Positions 16,872 through 23,995 of a stretch of 58,357 nucleotides of DNA are shown in pieces. The notes under the pieces were generated by a model, which saw only the letters and a program-made list of their open reading frames with translations, was not told where the DNA came from and did not search any database. The stretch comes from CAZLHO01 sp964559455 (GTDB lineage Bacteria; Krumholzibacteriota; Krumholzibacteriia; LZORAL124-64-63). The stretch spans positions 1 through 58,357 of the forward strand of contig CAZLHO010000012.1 of the NCBI GenBank assembly GCA_964559455.1. The letters are read 5' to 3'. The position numbers and the translations under genes are program-made. Numbering within the stretch: position 1 is the first letter of the stretch; every line of letters begins with the position of its first letter.

Positions 16872-18139
16872 TCCCCGCCCGCCGGATCCCTTCGCTGCTC
16901 GCGCTGCTCTGCGCCGCGGCGCTCGCTGCGCCGGCCGCCGCTTCCCAGCTGCTGGTGCCCATGGACCTGGATCAGTCGAACCACCTGAAGGCCTACGGCC
17001 TGGCCTACCAGACCCTGGTCGAAGGGGGGAAGGTCAGCTGGCTGCTGAACTACCGGGGGGGCAGCTTCCTGGCCGCCGACACGCCGCACGCGCGGCTGGC
17101 CGCCCGCCTGCGGGGCGTGGATTTCGAAGTGCTGGACGACGCCGGGGCGGCGGCGATCCGCGCGACGATGGCCGAAGGGAACATGGAGGAGGTGCTGCTC
17201 GAGAAGCCGCCGCGCATCGCGGTCTACGCGCCGCCGGGCTTCCAGCCCTGGGACGACGCCGTGGCCTTGGCGCTGGGCTACGCCGAGATCCCCTACGAGA
17301 TCGTCTTCGACCCCGAGGTCCTGACCGGCGCCCTGCGCGACTACGACTGGCTCCACCTGCACCACGAGGACTTCACCGGCCAGTACGGCAAGTTCTACGT
17401 CACCTTCCGCAACGAGGACTGGTACCGGGAGAACCAGCGCATGCAGGAGGAGCTGGCGGTGCGCATGGGCTTCCCCAAGGTCTGGCAGATGAAGCAGGCG
17501 GTCGCGCTCGAGATCCGCGACTACGTCGAGCGGGGCGGCTTCCTCTTCGCGATGTGCTCGGCCACCGACACCATCGACATCGCGCTGGCCTACCTGGGCG
17601 CGGACATCGTGCCCGCCGAATTCGACGGCGACGGGATGGATCCGACCCGCGAGACCCTCCGCGACGACCGGCGCACCTTCGCCTTCCGCGACTTCTCGCT
17701 GATCACCAACCCGCTGCGCTACGAGTTCTCGGACCTGGACGTCACCGAGGACGTGCAGATGCGCGGGCCCGAGGCCGACTACTTCACCCTCTTCGCCTTC
17801 TCGGCCAAGCACGATCCCGTGCCGACGATGCTCACCCAATGCCACGTCGCCGTCGTCGACGGCTTCATGGGACAGACCACCGGCTACCACCGGCGCTTCC
17901 TGAAGCGGCACGTGATCGTGCTGGCCGAGGTCGAGGGCAGCGACGAGATCCGCTACCTGCACGGCAAGCGCGGCGAGGGGACCTTCACCTTCCTGGGGGG
18001 GCACGATCCCGAGGACTACCAGCACGCGGTGGGGGATCCGCCGACCGACCTGGACCTGCATCCGACCTCGCCGGGGTACCGGCTGATCCTGAACAACGTG
18101 CTCTTCCCGGCGGCGCGCAAGAAGCCGCAGAAGACCTAG
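16868..18139 (+). CDS. Exported conserved protein often mislabelled asparagine synthetase B
   Basis: A 423-residue protein starting at GTG, with signal peptide LLALLCAAALAAPAAA. The mature chain begins QLLVPMDLDQSNHLKAYGLAY, a motif I recognise from proteins of Bacteroidetes and related phyla that databases often call asparagine synthetase B. It has neither the N-terminal Cys nor the ATP-pyrophosphatase loop of real AsnB, and it is exported, so that name is very probably wrong. Other conserved pieces are DYDWLHLHHEDFTGQYGKF, FLFAMCSATDTIDIALAY and GTFTFLGGHDPEDY, which suggest a flavodoxin- or amidotransferase-like fold similar to DUF4159. It is last in the run; the stop shares CTAG with the convergent CPBP gene. 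Confidence 0.65.
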   Translation: MIPARRIPSLLALLCAAALAAPAAASQLLVPMDLDQSNHLKAYGLAYQTLVEGGKVSWLLNYRGGSFLAADTPHARLAARLRGVDFEVLDDAGAAAIRATMAEGNMEEVLLEKPPRIAVYAPPGFQPWDDAVALALGYAEIPYEIVFDPEVLTGALRDYDWLHLHHEDFTGQYGKFYVTFRNEDWYRENQRMQEELAVRMGFPKVWQMKQAVALEIRDYVERGGFLFAMCSATDTIDIALAYLGADIVPAEFDGDGMDPTRETLRDDRRTFAFRDFSLITNPLRYEFSDLDVTEDVQMRGPEADYFTLFAFSAKHDPVPTMLTQCHVAVVDGFMGQTTGYHRRFLKRHVIVLAEVEGSDEIRYLHGKRGEGTFTFLGGHDPEDYQHAVGDPPTDLDLHPTSPGYRLILNNVLFPAARKKPQKT

Positions 18140-18957
18140 TCCCCCCGGCGTCGCAGCGCGCGCAGGCCCCGCAGGGCGGGCACGAGAACGACCAGGGAGC
18201 CCACCAGCCAGGGCAGGTCCGAGGCGACGAAGGCCTCGGGGGGGGCGGCCAGGGCGCCCTCGCGCAGCATCATCACCATCGAGATCACGTTGTGCAGGCT
18301 GTGGGCGGCCACGCAGAGGGTCAGCGAGCCCGTCGTCTCGTAGACGAAGGCGTAGAGCATGCCCAGCGCGAAGAGGCCGAAGAGGAACCAGGGCTCGCCG
18401 TGCAGCAGGGCGAAGAGCAGGCTCGAGATCACCGCGGCCGGCAGGGCGCCCCAGTGGCGGCGGCAGAGGCGGTGCACGACGCCGCGGTAGAGCAGCTCCT
18501 CGGCGATCGGCCCGACCAGGCCGACGGCGACCAGGGCGATCGCGATCTTCAGCGGCGTGTCGGGGATGTGCTCGTTGTAGAGCTCGAGCCAGGCCGCCGG
18601 CGGGGACGTGATCAGGGACGAGAGCCCGGCCAGGGCCGCGGCGGGGATCAGCGCGCCCAGGGCCGCTGCGCCGGCCAGCAGCAGGCCGCGGCGGGAGGGA
18701 CGGTCTATCGAGTAGGCCTCGGCCGAGCCGATCCCGCTGCTGACGGCGGCCCGGTGGGCCAGCGCCAGTTGGAAGAAGGCCCCCGCGACGACCGAGACGA
18801 ACATGTCCCTGCTGGCCAGGTAGCCGAAGGCCTGGCCGACGAAGTTGACGAGCAGCAGGGCCGTCGCGAAGAGCGCCAGGCGCAGGCTGCTCCAGCGCTC
18901 CCACATCCCGGCGGGCGCGGCGGGCGGGATCGGCGGCGGCGTGAAGGTCTCGGGCAT
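18136..18957 (-). CDS. CPBP family intramembrane metalloprotease
   Basis: A 273-residue membrane protein with about seven hydrophobic segments. It contains the Glu-Glu motif EELLYRGVVHRL and, further on, a His in a helix (CVAAHSLHNVIS), the hallmark residues of CPBP (CAAX protease and bacteriocin-processing) metalloproteases. These act within the membrane; some mature signalling peptides or prenylated proteins, but no substrate can be assigned here. GGAGGAGCG precedes the ATG. The gene converges on the exported protein at 16868-18139, with the two stops overlapping in CTAG, and diverges from the HAD gene. Confidence 0.85.
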   Translation of the reverse strand: MPETFTPPPIPPAAPAGMWERWSSLRLALFATALLLVNFVGQAFGYLASRDMFVSVVAGAFFQLALAHRAAVSSGIGSAEAYSIDRPSRRGLLLAGAAALGALIPAAALAGLSSLITSPPAAWLELYNEHIPDTPLKIAIALVAVGLVGPIAEELLYRGVVHRLCRRHWGALPAAVISSLLFALLHGEPWFLFGLFALGMLYAFVYETTGSLTLCVAAHSLHNVISMVMMLREGALAAPPEAFVASDLPWLVGSLVVLVPALRGLRALRRRGD

Positions 18958-19059
18958 GGACGCTCCTCCGGGGGCGGAACCGGTCCGGAAACGGCGCGGG
19001 GATCGTCCTAATCAGTAGCAACGCCCGGACCGGCTGTCCAGGCCCGGGATCGCGCGGCC

Positions 19060-19088
19060 TTGGCAGCGGGGCGGTCATTGTCTACTAT
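19060..19088 (+). promoter_or_regulatory. Promoter for the HAD-nnr-tsaD operon
   Basis: TTGGCA at 19060-19065 and TACTAT at 19083-19088 with a 17-base spacer, 43 bases before the HAD start codon. Confidence 0.6.
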
Positions 19089-19131
19089 CCCCGGGGATCG
19101 GGCCCGCGCGCCCGTCCGGAAAGGAAACGCC

Positions 19132-19884
19132 ATGGGCGACCCGAGCGCCGACCGCCGCATCCGCGCGGTCGTCTTCGATCTCGACAACACCCTGACCGAC
19201 TTCATGCAGGTCAAGAACGCGGCGATCGAGGCCGCCGCCGAGGCCATGATCGACGCCGGCCTCTGCCTGGACCGCGGCGACGTCGTGAGGCGGATCTACG
19301 AGATCTACGACAAGGAGGGGATCGAGCACCAGCGCGTCTTCAACCTCTTCCTGCAGAAGGAGCAGGGGCATGTCGACGACCGGATCCTGGCCAGCGCCGT
19401 GGTCGCCTACCGCCGGGCCCGCGAGGCTTCGCTGCAGCCCTATCCGCACGTGCTCTTGACCCTGAACCGCCTGCTGAAGGACGGCTACAAGCTGGCCGTG
19501 GTCAGCGACGCGCCGCGCTTCGAGGCCTGGCTGCGCCTGTGCAACCTGAGGCTGCACCACGTCTTCGACGTCGTGCTCACCTTCGACGACACCGGGGCGC
19601 GCAAGCCGGCCGCCCGCCCCTTCGAGATGGCCCTGGCCGAGCTGGGCGTGCGCCCCGACCAGGCCGTGATGGTCGGCGACTGGCCCGAACGGGACATCGT
19701 CGGCGGCGCCGGCGCGGGGCTGCACACGGTCTACGCCCGCTACGGCGACACCTACGAATCCGGCGACCGGGAAAAGCGCGGCGGCGATTCGGGCGCCGAC
19801 TTCGTCATCGACGACCTGCTGCAGCTGCTGGACGTACTCGACCGCCTGAACGGCGGGGAGGGAGTGAAGGGCCCATGCGCGTAG
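19132..19884 (+). CDS. HAD-superfamily hydrolase
   Basis: A 250-residue soluble phosphatase-type protein. Motif I is VVFDLDNTLTD with nucleophile Asp16 and acid/base Asp18, motif II is VVSDAP, the lysine is in TGARKPAARPF, and motif IV is VMVGDWPERD. A helical cap lies at ~20-100. Such enzymes dephosphorylate small metabolites; the natural substrate cannot be read from sequence, but the next gene repairs NAD(P)H hydrates, so metabolite damage control is a reasonable guess. AAGGAAA precedes the ATG. The stop overlaps the nnr start by 10 bases. Confidence 0.87.
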   Translation: MGDPSADRRIRAVVFDLDNTLTDFMQVKNAAIEAAAEAMIDAGLCLDRGDVVRRIYEIYDKEGIEHQRVFNLFLQKEQGHVDDRILASAVVAYRRAREASLQPYPHVLLTLNRLLKDGYKLAVVSDAPRFEAWLRLCNLRLHHVFDVVLTFDDTGARKPAARPFEMALAELGVRPDQAVMVGDWPERDIVGGAGAGLHTVYARYGDTYESGDREKRGGDSGADFVIDDLLQLLDVLDRLNGGEGVKGPCA

Positions 19885-21458
19885 CCACCGCCCGCGAGAT
19901 GTCCGCCGTCGACCGCGAGACGATCGAAGGCGGCACGCCCGGCCTGGAGCTCATGGAGCGGGCCGGACGGGAGATGACCTGGGAGCTGCTGCGCCAGTAC
20001 CCCCACCTGGAGCCGCCCGCCCAGATCGCGGTCTGCTGCGGCCGTGGCAACAACGGCGGCGACGGTCTGGTGATGGCCCGCCTGTTCGAGGCCCTGGGCT
20101 TCCAGGTGGCCGTGATGCTGCTCGCTCCCGCCGACGAGCTCTCGGCCGACGCCCGCGCCAACCTGGACCGGCTGCCGCCCGGCGTCGAGGTCGCCGTCGT
20201 CGCGCCCGGCGACTGGGCCGCGCGCTGGACCGATCTCTGCGAGGAGTCGGATCTGGCCCTGGACGCCGTCTTCGGCACCGGCGTCCGTCCGCCCGTGGGC
20301 GAGGACCACGCCCGTCTCTTCCGGGCCTTCAACGCCGCGCCGACGCCGGTCGTCGCGGTGGACGTCCCCTCGGGCGTTGCCGGGAACGACGGCGCCGTCG
20401 ACCCCGTGGCCGTGCGCGCCGAGACCACCCTCACCGTCGGCCTGCCCAAGCTGGGTCTGCTGCTGCCCCCGGGCCGGGATTTCGTCGGCGACCTCGCCAT
20501 CGTCGACATCGGCTTCGCGGACGAGGTCTGCGCGCGCCACACCGCGGACCGGCACTACCTGCTGCCCGCCGACTACGCGGCCCTGCTGCCGTCGCGGCCA
20601 TCGGACACGCATAAATACGGGGCCGGCACCGTGCTCGTGCTGGCGGGATCGCAACGATACGGCGGCGCGGCCCTGCTGGCCGGCATGGGCGCCCTGCGCT
20701 CCGGGGCGGGCCTGGTCACGCTGGCCCTGCCCGAGCGTCATGCGGCGGCGGCCCTGGCCGCCCTGCCCGAGGCGCCCCAGATCGCCCTGCCGACCGGGCC
20801 GGGCGGCGGCCTCGCCCCCCTGGACGCCGCGGCCCGCCGGGAGCTCTGCGTCCGGCAGAACGCCCTGGCGGTGGGCCCGGGCCTGGGAGACGCCCCCGAC
20901 ACCGACCGCTTCCTGGTCGACTTCCTGGGCGAAACGGAGCTGCCGCTGGTCGTCGACGCCGACGGGCTGTCGGCCTTCGCCCGCACCGGCGTCGTCCCGC
21001 GCTTCGCCTCGGACCGCGTCGTGCTCACGCCCCACGCCGGCGAGCTGGCCCGGCTGGCCGGACTCGACGCCGCGCCGACGCCGGCGGCGCGGATGGACCT
21101 GGCGCCCGACCTGGCCGCCCGCTGGGGCGCCGTGGTCGTGGCCAAGGGCTCGCCGACGATGATCGGTCTGCCCGACGGCGGCCTGGTGATCAACCCGACC
21201 GGCGACGACGCCCTGGCCCACGGCGGCACCGGCGACGTGCTGACGGGGCTGATCGGCGGCCTGCTGGGCCAGGGTTGCGACGCCGAGGCGGCCGCGGTGC
21301 TGGGTTGCTGGCTGCACGGCAGGGCCGGGGAGCTGGCGGCGGCCGGCGGCCGCAGGCGCTCGCTGCTGGCCCGCGAGGTCGCGGACCGCCTGCCCGACGC
21401 CTTCGCCGAACTGGAGATCCTGGCGCAGGGTCTGGAGACCGTCGGGGAGGACGCGTGA
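19875..21458 (+). CDS. nnr: Bifunctional NAD(P)H-hydrate epimerase / ADP-dependent dehydratase
   Basis: A 527-residue fusion of the two NAD(P)HX repair enzymes. The N-terminal half (NnrE/YjeF_N) has GRGNNGGDG at 56-64 and VDVPSGVAGNDG, and epimerises R- and S-NAD(P)HX. The C-terminal half (NnrD, ribokinase-like) begins near HKYGAGTVLVLAGS and has VVDADGL, LTPHAGEL and HGGTGDVLTGLIGGLL, and dehydrates the S form with ADP. Length is typical of fused bacterial Nnr. It overlaps HAD upstream and tsaD downstream, so the three are cotranscribed. Confidence 0.95.
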   Translation: MRVATAREMSAVDRETIEGGTPGLELMERAGREMTWELLRQYPHLEPPAQIAVCCGRGNNGGDGLVMARLFEALGFQVAVMLLAPADELSADARANLDRLPPGVEVAVVAPGDWAARWTDLCEESDLALDAVFGTGVRPPVGEDHARLFRAFNAAPTPVVAVDVPSGVAGNDGAVDPVAVRAETTLTVGLPKLGLLLPPGRDFVGDLAIVDIGFADEVCARHTADRHYLLPADYAALLPSRPSDTHKYGAGTVLVLAGSQRYGGAALLAGMGALRSGAGLVTLALPERHAAAALAALPEAPQIALPTGPGGGLAPLDAAARRELCVRQNALAVGPGLGDAPDTDRFLVDFLGETELPLVVDADGLSAFARTGVVPRFASDRVVLTPHAGELARLAGLDAAPTPAARMDLAPDLAARWGAVVVAKGSPTMIGLPDGGLVINPTGDDALAHGGTGDVLTGLIGGLLGQGCDAEAAAVLGCWLHGRAGELAAAGGRRRSLLAREVADRLPDAFAELEILAQGLETVGEDA

Positions 21459-22465
21459 AGGTCCTGGGCATCGAGACCTCCTGCGACGACACCAGCGTCG
21501 CCCTCTACGACTCCGAGGCCGGGGTGCTCGAGAACCTCGTCTCGAGCCAGGTCGACCTGCACGGCCACTTCGGCGGCGTCGTCCCCGAACTGGCCTCGCG
21601 CGCCCACCTGGTGAACCTGCTGCCGCTGGTGGACTTCATGCTCGACCGCCGGGGGATGGCTCTGGACGATCTGGACGGCGTCGGGGTGACCGCCGGTCCC
21701 GGCCTGATCGGCGCCCTGCTCGTCGGCCTGTCGACGGCCAAGGCGCTGAGCCTGGCCGCCCGCATCCCCCTGGCCGGCGTCCATCACATCGAGGGGCATA
21801 TCCTGGCCAACGCCCTGACCGCGCCGCTGGAGCTGCCCGCCGCGGTGCTGGTCGTTTCGGGCGGGCACAGCGAGGTCGTGCTGATGACCGAGGTCGGGCG
21901 CTACGAGCGGCTGGGGGGGACCCTGGACGACGCCGCCGGCGAGTGCTTCGACAAATGCGCCCAGGTGCTCGGGCTGCCCTATCCCGGGGGACCGGTCCTG
22001 GACCGGCTGGCCCGGGGGGGGCGTCCCGGCCGTTTCCGTTTCCCCCGTCCCCTGATCCGGGATCCGCGCCTGGTCTTCAGCTTCAGCGGCCTGAAGACGG
22101 CGGTCCGCATCGAGATCGAGAAGCTGCCGCGTCCCGTCGCCGAGAGCGATGCGGCCGACGTGGCCCGCGAACTGAACGAGGCCGTCGCCGACGTGCTGGT
22201 GACCCGGCTCGCCCAGGCCGCCCGCGCTCACCGGGTCCGCGCCGTCTACCTGGCCGGCGGGGTGGCCGCCAATTCCTTCCTGCGCGAGCGGACCGCCGCC
22301 GAGGCCCAACGCCTGGGGGTGCATTTCCTGCCGCCCGAAATGGCATACTGCACGGACAACGCGGCCATGATCGCCTACGCCGGCTGGGCCAAGCTGGCCG
22401 CCGGCCGCGTCGACGGCCTGGATCTGGACAGTTTCGCCCGCCGCCCCCTCGCTTCCTGGCGCTGA
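21455..22465 (+). CDS. tsaD: tRNA N6-threonylcarbamoyladenosine transferase TsaD
   Basis: A 336-residue protein that transfers the threonylcarbamoyl group to A37 of ANN-decoding tRNAs, working with TsaB, TsaE and TsaC. It starts MKVLGIETSCDDTSVALYDS, has the metal-binding pair His111 and His115 (HHIEGH), GPGLIGALLVGLSTAKALS, VSGGHSE and FSFSGLKTA, and a C-terminal YLAGGVAANSFLRE. Start is GTG, inside the nnr stop (GTGA). Length is normal. tsaB and tsaE are not in the window. Confidence 0.97.
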   Translation: MKVLGIETSCDDTSVALYDSEAGVLENLVSSQVDLHGHFGGVVPELASRAHLVNLLPLVDFMLDRRGMALDDLDGVGVTAGPGLIGALLVGLSTAKALSLAARIPLAGVHHIEGHILANALTAPLELPAAVLVVSGGHSEVVLMTEVGRYERLGGTLDDAAGECFDKCAQVLGLPYPGGPVLDRLARGGRPGRFRFPRPLIRDPRLVFSFSGLKTAVRIEIEKLPRPVAESDAADVARELNEAVADVLVTRLAQAARAHRVRAVYLAGGVAANSFLRERTAAEAQRLGVHFLPPEMAYCTDNAAMIAYAGWAKLAAGRVDGLDLDSFARRPLASWR

Positions 22466-22514
22466 GTTCCCGCCGTCCCCGGGGATTCCCTCCCGCTGAT
22501 CATCGTTCCTCAGA

Positions 22515-22564
22515 TGGCATGCATATTGCAGATGCTGGCTCCGGTCCTATGCGCATGCATGCCA
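22515..22564 (+). promoter_or_regulatory. Inverted repeat bracketing a candidate promoter
   Basis: TGGCATGCA (22515-22523) and TGCATGCCA (22556-22564) are a perfect 9-base inverted repeat. Between them lie TTGCAG (22526-22531) and TATGCG (22548-22553), a plausible -35/-10 pair with a 16-base spacer. The patch is markedly less GC-rich than its surroundings and precedes the receiver-GGDDF gene. Confidence 0.45.
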
Positions 22565-22590
22565 AGCTCTCATTCTGCATGGAGTTCGAT

Positions 22591-23586
22591 ATGACCGATG
22601 GCGATCTCATCCTGGTCGTGGACGACGAACCGCCGATCCGGACAATACTGAAGTATCTACTTGAAAAAGATGGGTTTAGGGTCGCGTTGGCCGGTTGCGG
22701 GGAGGATGCGCTCGCCTGGTTGCACGATCACACGCCGGACCTGATCCTCCTGGACGTGATGATGCCGGGGCTGGACGGGTTCACGGTGCTGGAACGCATG
22801 CGCGGCCAGTTCCAGACCAGCAACATCCCGGTGATCATGCTCACCGCCCGCGGCGACACCCCCCAGCGGGTGCGCGGCCTGCAGGGCGGCGCCAACGACT
22901 ACCTGACCAAGCCCTTCATCCCCGACGAGCTGATCCTGCGCGTGCGCAACATGTTGCAGCTGAGCCGGGGCCAGCGGGACGCGAACCCGCTGACGGGGCT
23001 GCCGGGCAACCGGGCCATCGAGCACGAGCTGGGCCGGCGCCTGGATTCGGGACAGCCCTTCGGCTATCTCTACATCGATCTCGACAACTTCAAGGCCTAC
23101 AACGACTACTACGGCTACTCGCGGGGCGATCGCGTGATCGTGCTGCTGGCCGAGACGGTCAACGCCTCCCTGCTGGAATGCGCGGCCGACGGGACCTTCG
23201 TCGGGCACGTCGGCGGTGACGATTTCGTGGTCCTGACCGCCGCGAACCACGCCGACAACGTGGGCGAGGCCATCAAGCGGATCTTCGACGAGCGCATCCG
23301 GCTGCTCTACGAGCCCGAGGACTGGGAGCGGGGCTACATCGAGGTCCAGGACCGCACCGACGCCATGCAGAAGTTCTCGCCGGTCTCGGTGACGATCGCC
23401 GTCCTCGGGGCCGTGCCCGGCCAGTACGAGCACCTGGGCAAGCTGAACTCGGTGATGGCGGAACTGAAGAAGTACGGCAAGACGATTCCGGGCAGCGTGG
23501 TCGTTCGCGACCGGCGCACGCCCGGGGATGGCGGGTCCCTGGTCGTGGGGGTTCCCGCCGGGGACATCAACAGGGACAGGGGCTGA
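22591..23586 (+). CDS. Response regulator with GGDDF-variant diguanylate cyclase domain
   Basis: A 331-residue protein. Residues 5-120 are a receiver with acidic pair VVDDE, phospho-acceptor in LLDVMMP, and lysine in TKPF. A GGDEF-type domain follows: NPLTGLPGNR, YIDLDNFKAYNDYYG, and the active-site loop GGDDF at 208-212, where the second acidic residue is Asp rather than the usual Glu. It may make cyclic di-GMP upon phosphorylation, or it may be a weak or non-catalytic variant. GGAG lies 6 bases before the ATG at 22591; an in-frame ATG at 22579 overlaps that GGAG and is less likely. A single-receiver gene follows two bases downstream. Confidence 0.85.
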   Translation: MTDGDLILVVDDEPPIRTILKYLLEKDGFRVALAGCGEDALAWLHDHTPDLILLDVMMPGLDGFTVLERMRGQFQTSNIPVIMLTARGDTPQRVRGLQGGANDYLTKPFIPDELILRVRNMLQLSRGQRDANPLTGLPGNRAIEHELGRRLDSGQPFGYLYIDLDNFKAYNDYYGYSRGDRVIVLLAETVNASLLECAADGTFVGHVGGDDFVVLTAANHADNVGEAIKRIFDERIRLLYEPEDWERGYIEVQDRTDAMQKFSPVSVTIAVLGAVPGQYEHLGKLNSVMAELKKYGKTIPGSVVVRDRRTPGDGGSLVVGVPAGDINRDRG

Positions 23587-23588
23587 GG

Positions 23589-23975
23589 ATGGGAGCGCTC
23601 AGGGTCCTTATCGTCGAGGACGAAGGTCCGCTGGCCATGCTGCTGGAGCGCACCTTCGCCAACGAAGGCTTCCAGACGGCGCGGGCCTGCGACGGCATCG
23701 ACGGCATGAACAAGCTGGCGGTCTTCCGGCCCGACGCCGTCGTGATGGACATCATGATGCCCAAGCTCGACGGGATCGAGGCCACGCGCCTGATCCGCTG
23801 GAACCGGGACTACCGGGATATCGTGATCGTGGCTCTCTCCGCTCGCTCGGACAAGGAAACGAGGAGCGACATGCGCAAGGCGGGCGCGGACCTCTTCGTC
23901 TGCAAGCCCTTCGTGATCTCCCAGCTGGTGGGCCAGGTGAAGGAGCTGTTGCTGGCCCGCGCCGGGATGGTCTGA
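23589..23975 (+). CDS. Single-domain response regulator
   Basis: A 128-residue receiver with no output domain. It has acidic residues in LIVEDEGP, phospho-acceptor in VVMDIMMPKLDG, Ser/Ala in ALSARS, and lysine in VCKPF. Like Spo0F or CheY it must act through protein contact or phosphotransfer. It starts two bases after the stop of the receiver-GGDDF gene and ends 20 bases before the hybrid kinase gene, so it probably relays phosphate within this cluster. The start ATG follows GGGGCTGAGG. Confidence 0.87.
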   Translation: MGALRVLIVEDEGPLAMLLERTFANEGFQTARACDGIDGMNKLAVFRPDAVVMDIMMPKLDGIEATRLIRWNRDYRDIVIVALSARSDKETRSDMRKAGADLFVCKPFVISQLVGQVKELLLARAGMV

Positions 23976-23995
23976 AAAGGAATGGCGGGATAACG

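Noticed and set aside
19132..22465. HAD-nnr-tsaD as a novel operon
   Set aside because: nnr is commonly near tRNA t6A genes in bacteria, so the association is not new; only the HAD partner is less usual.
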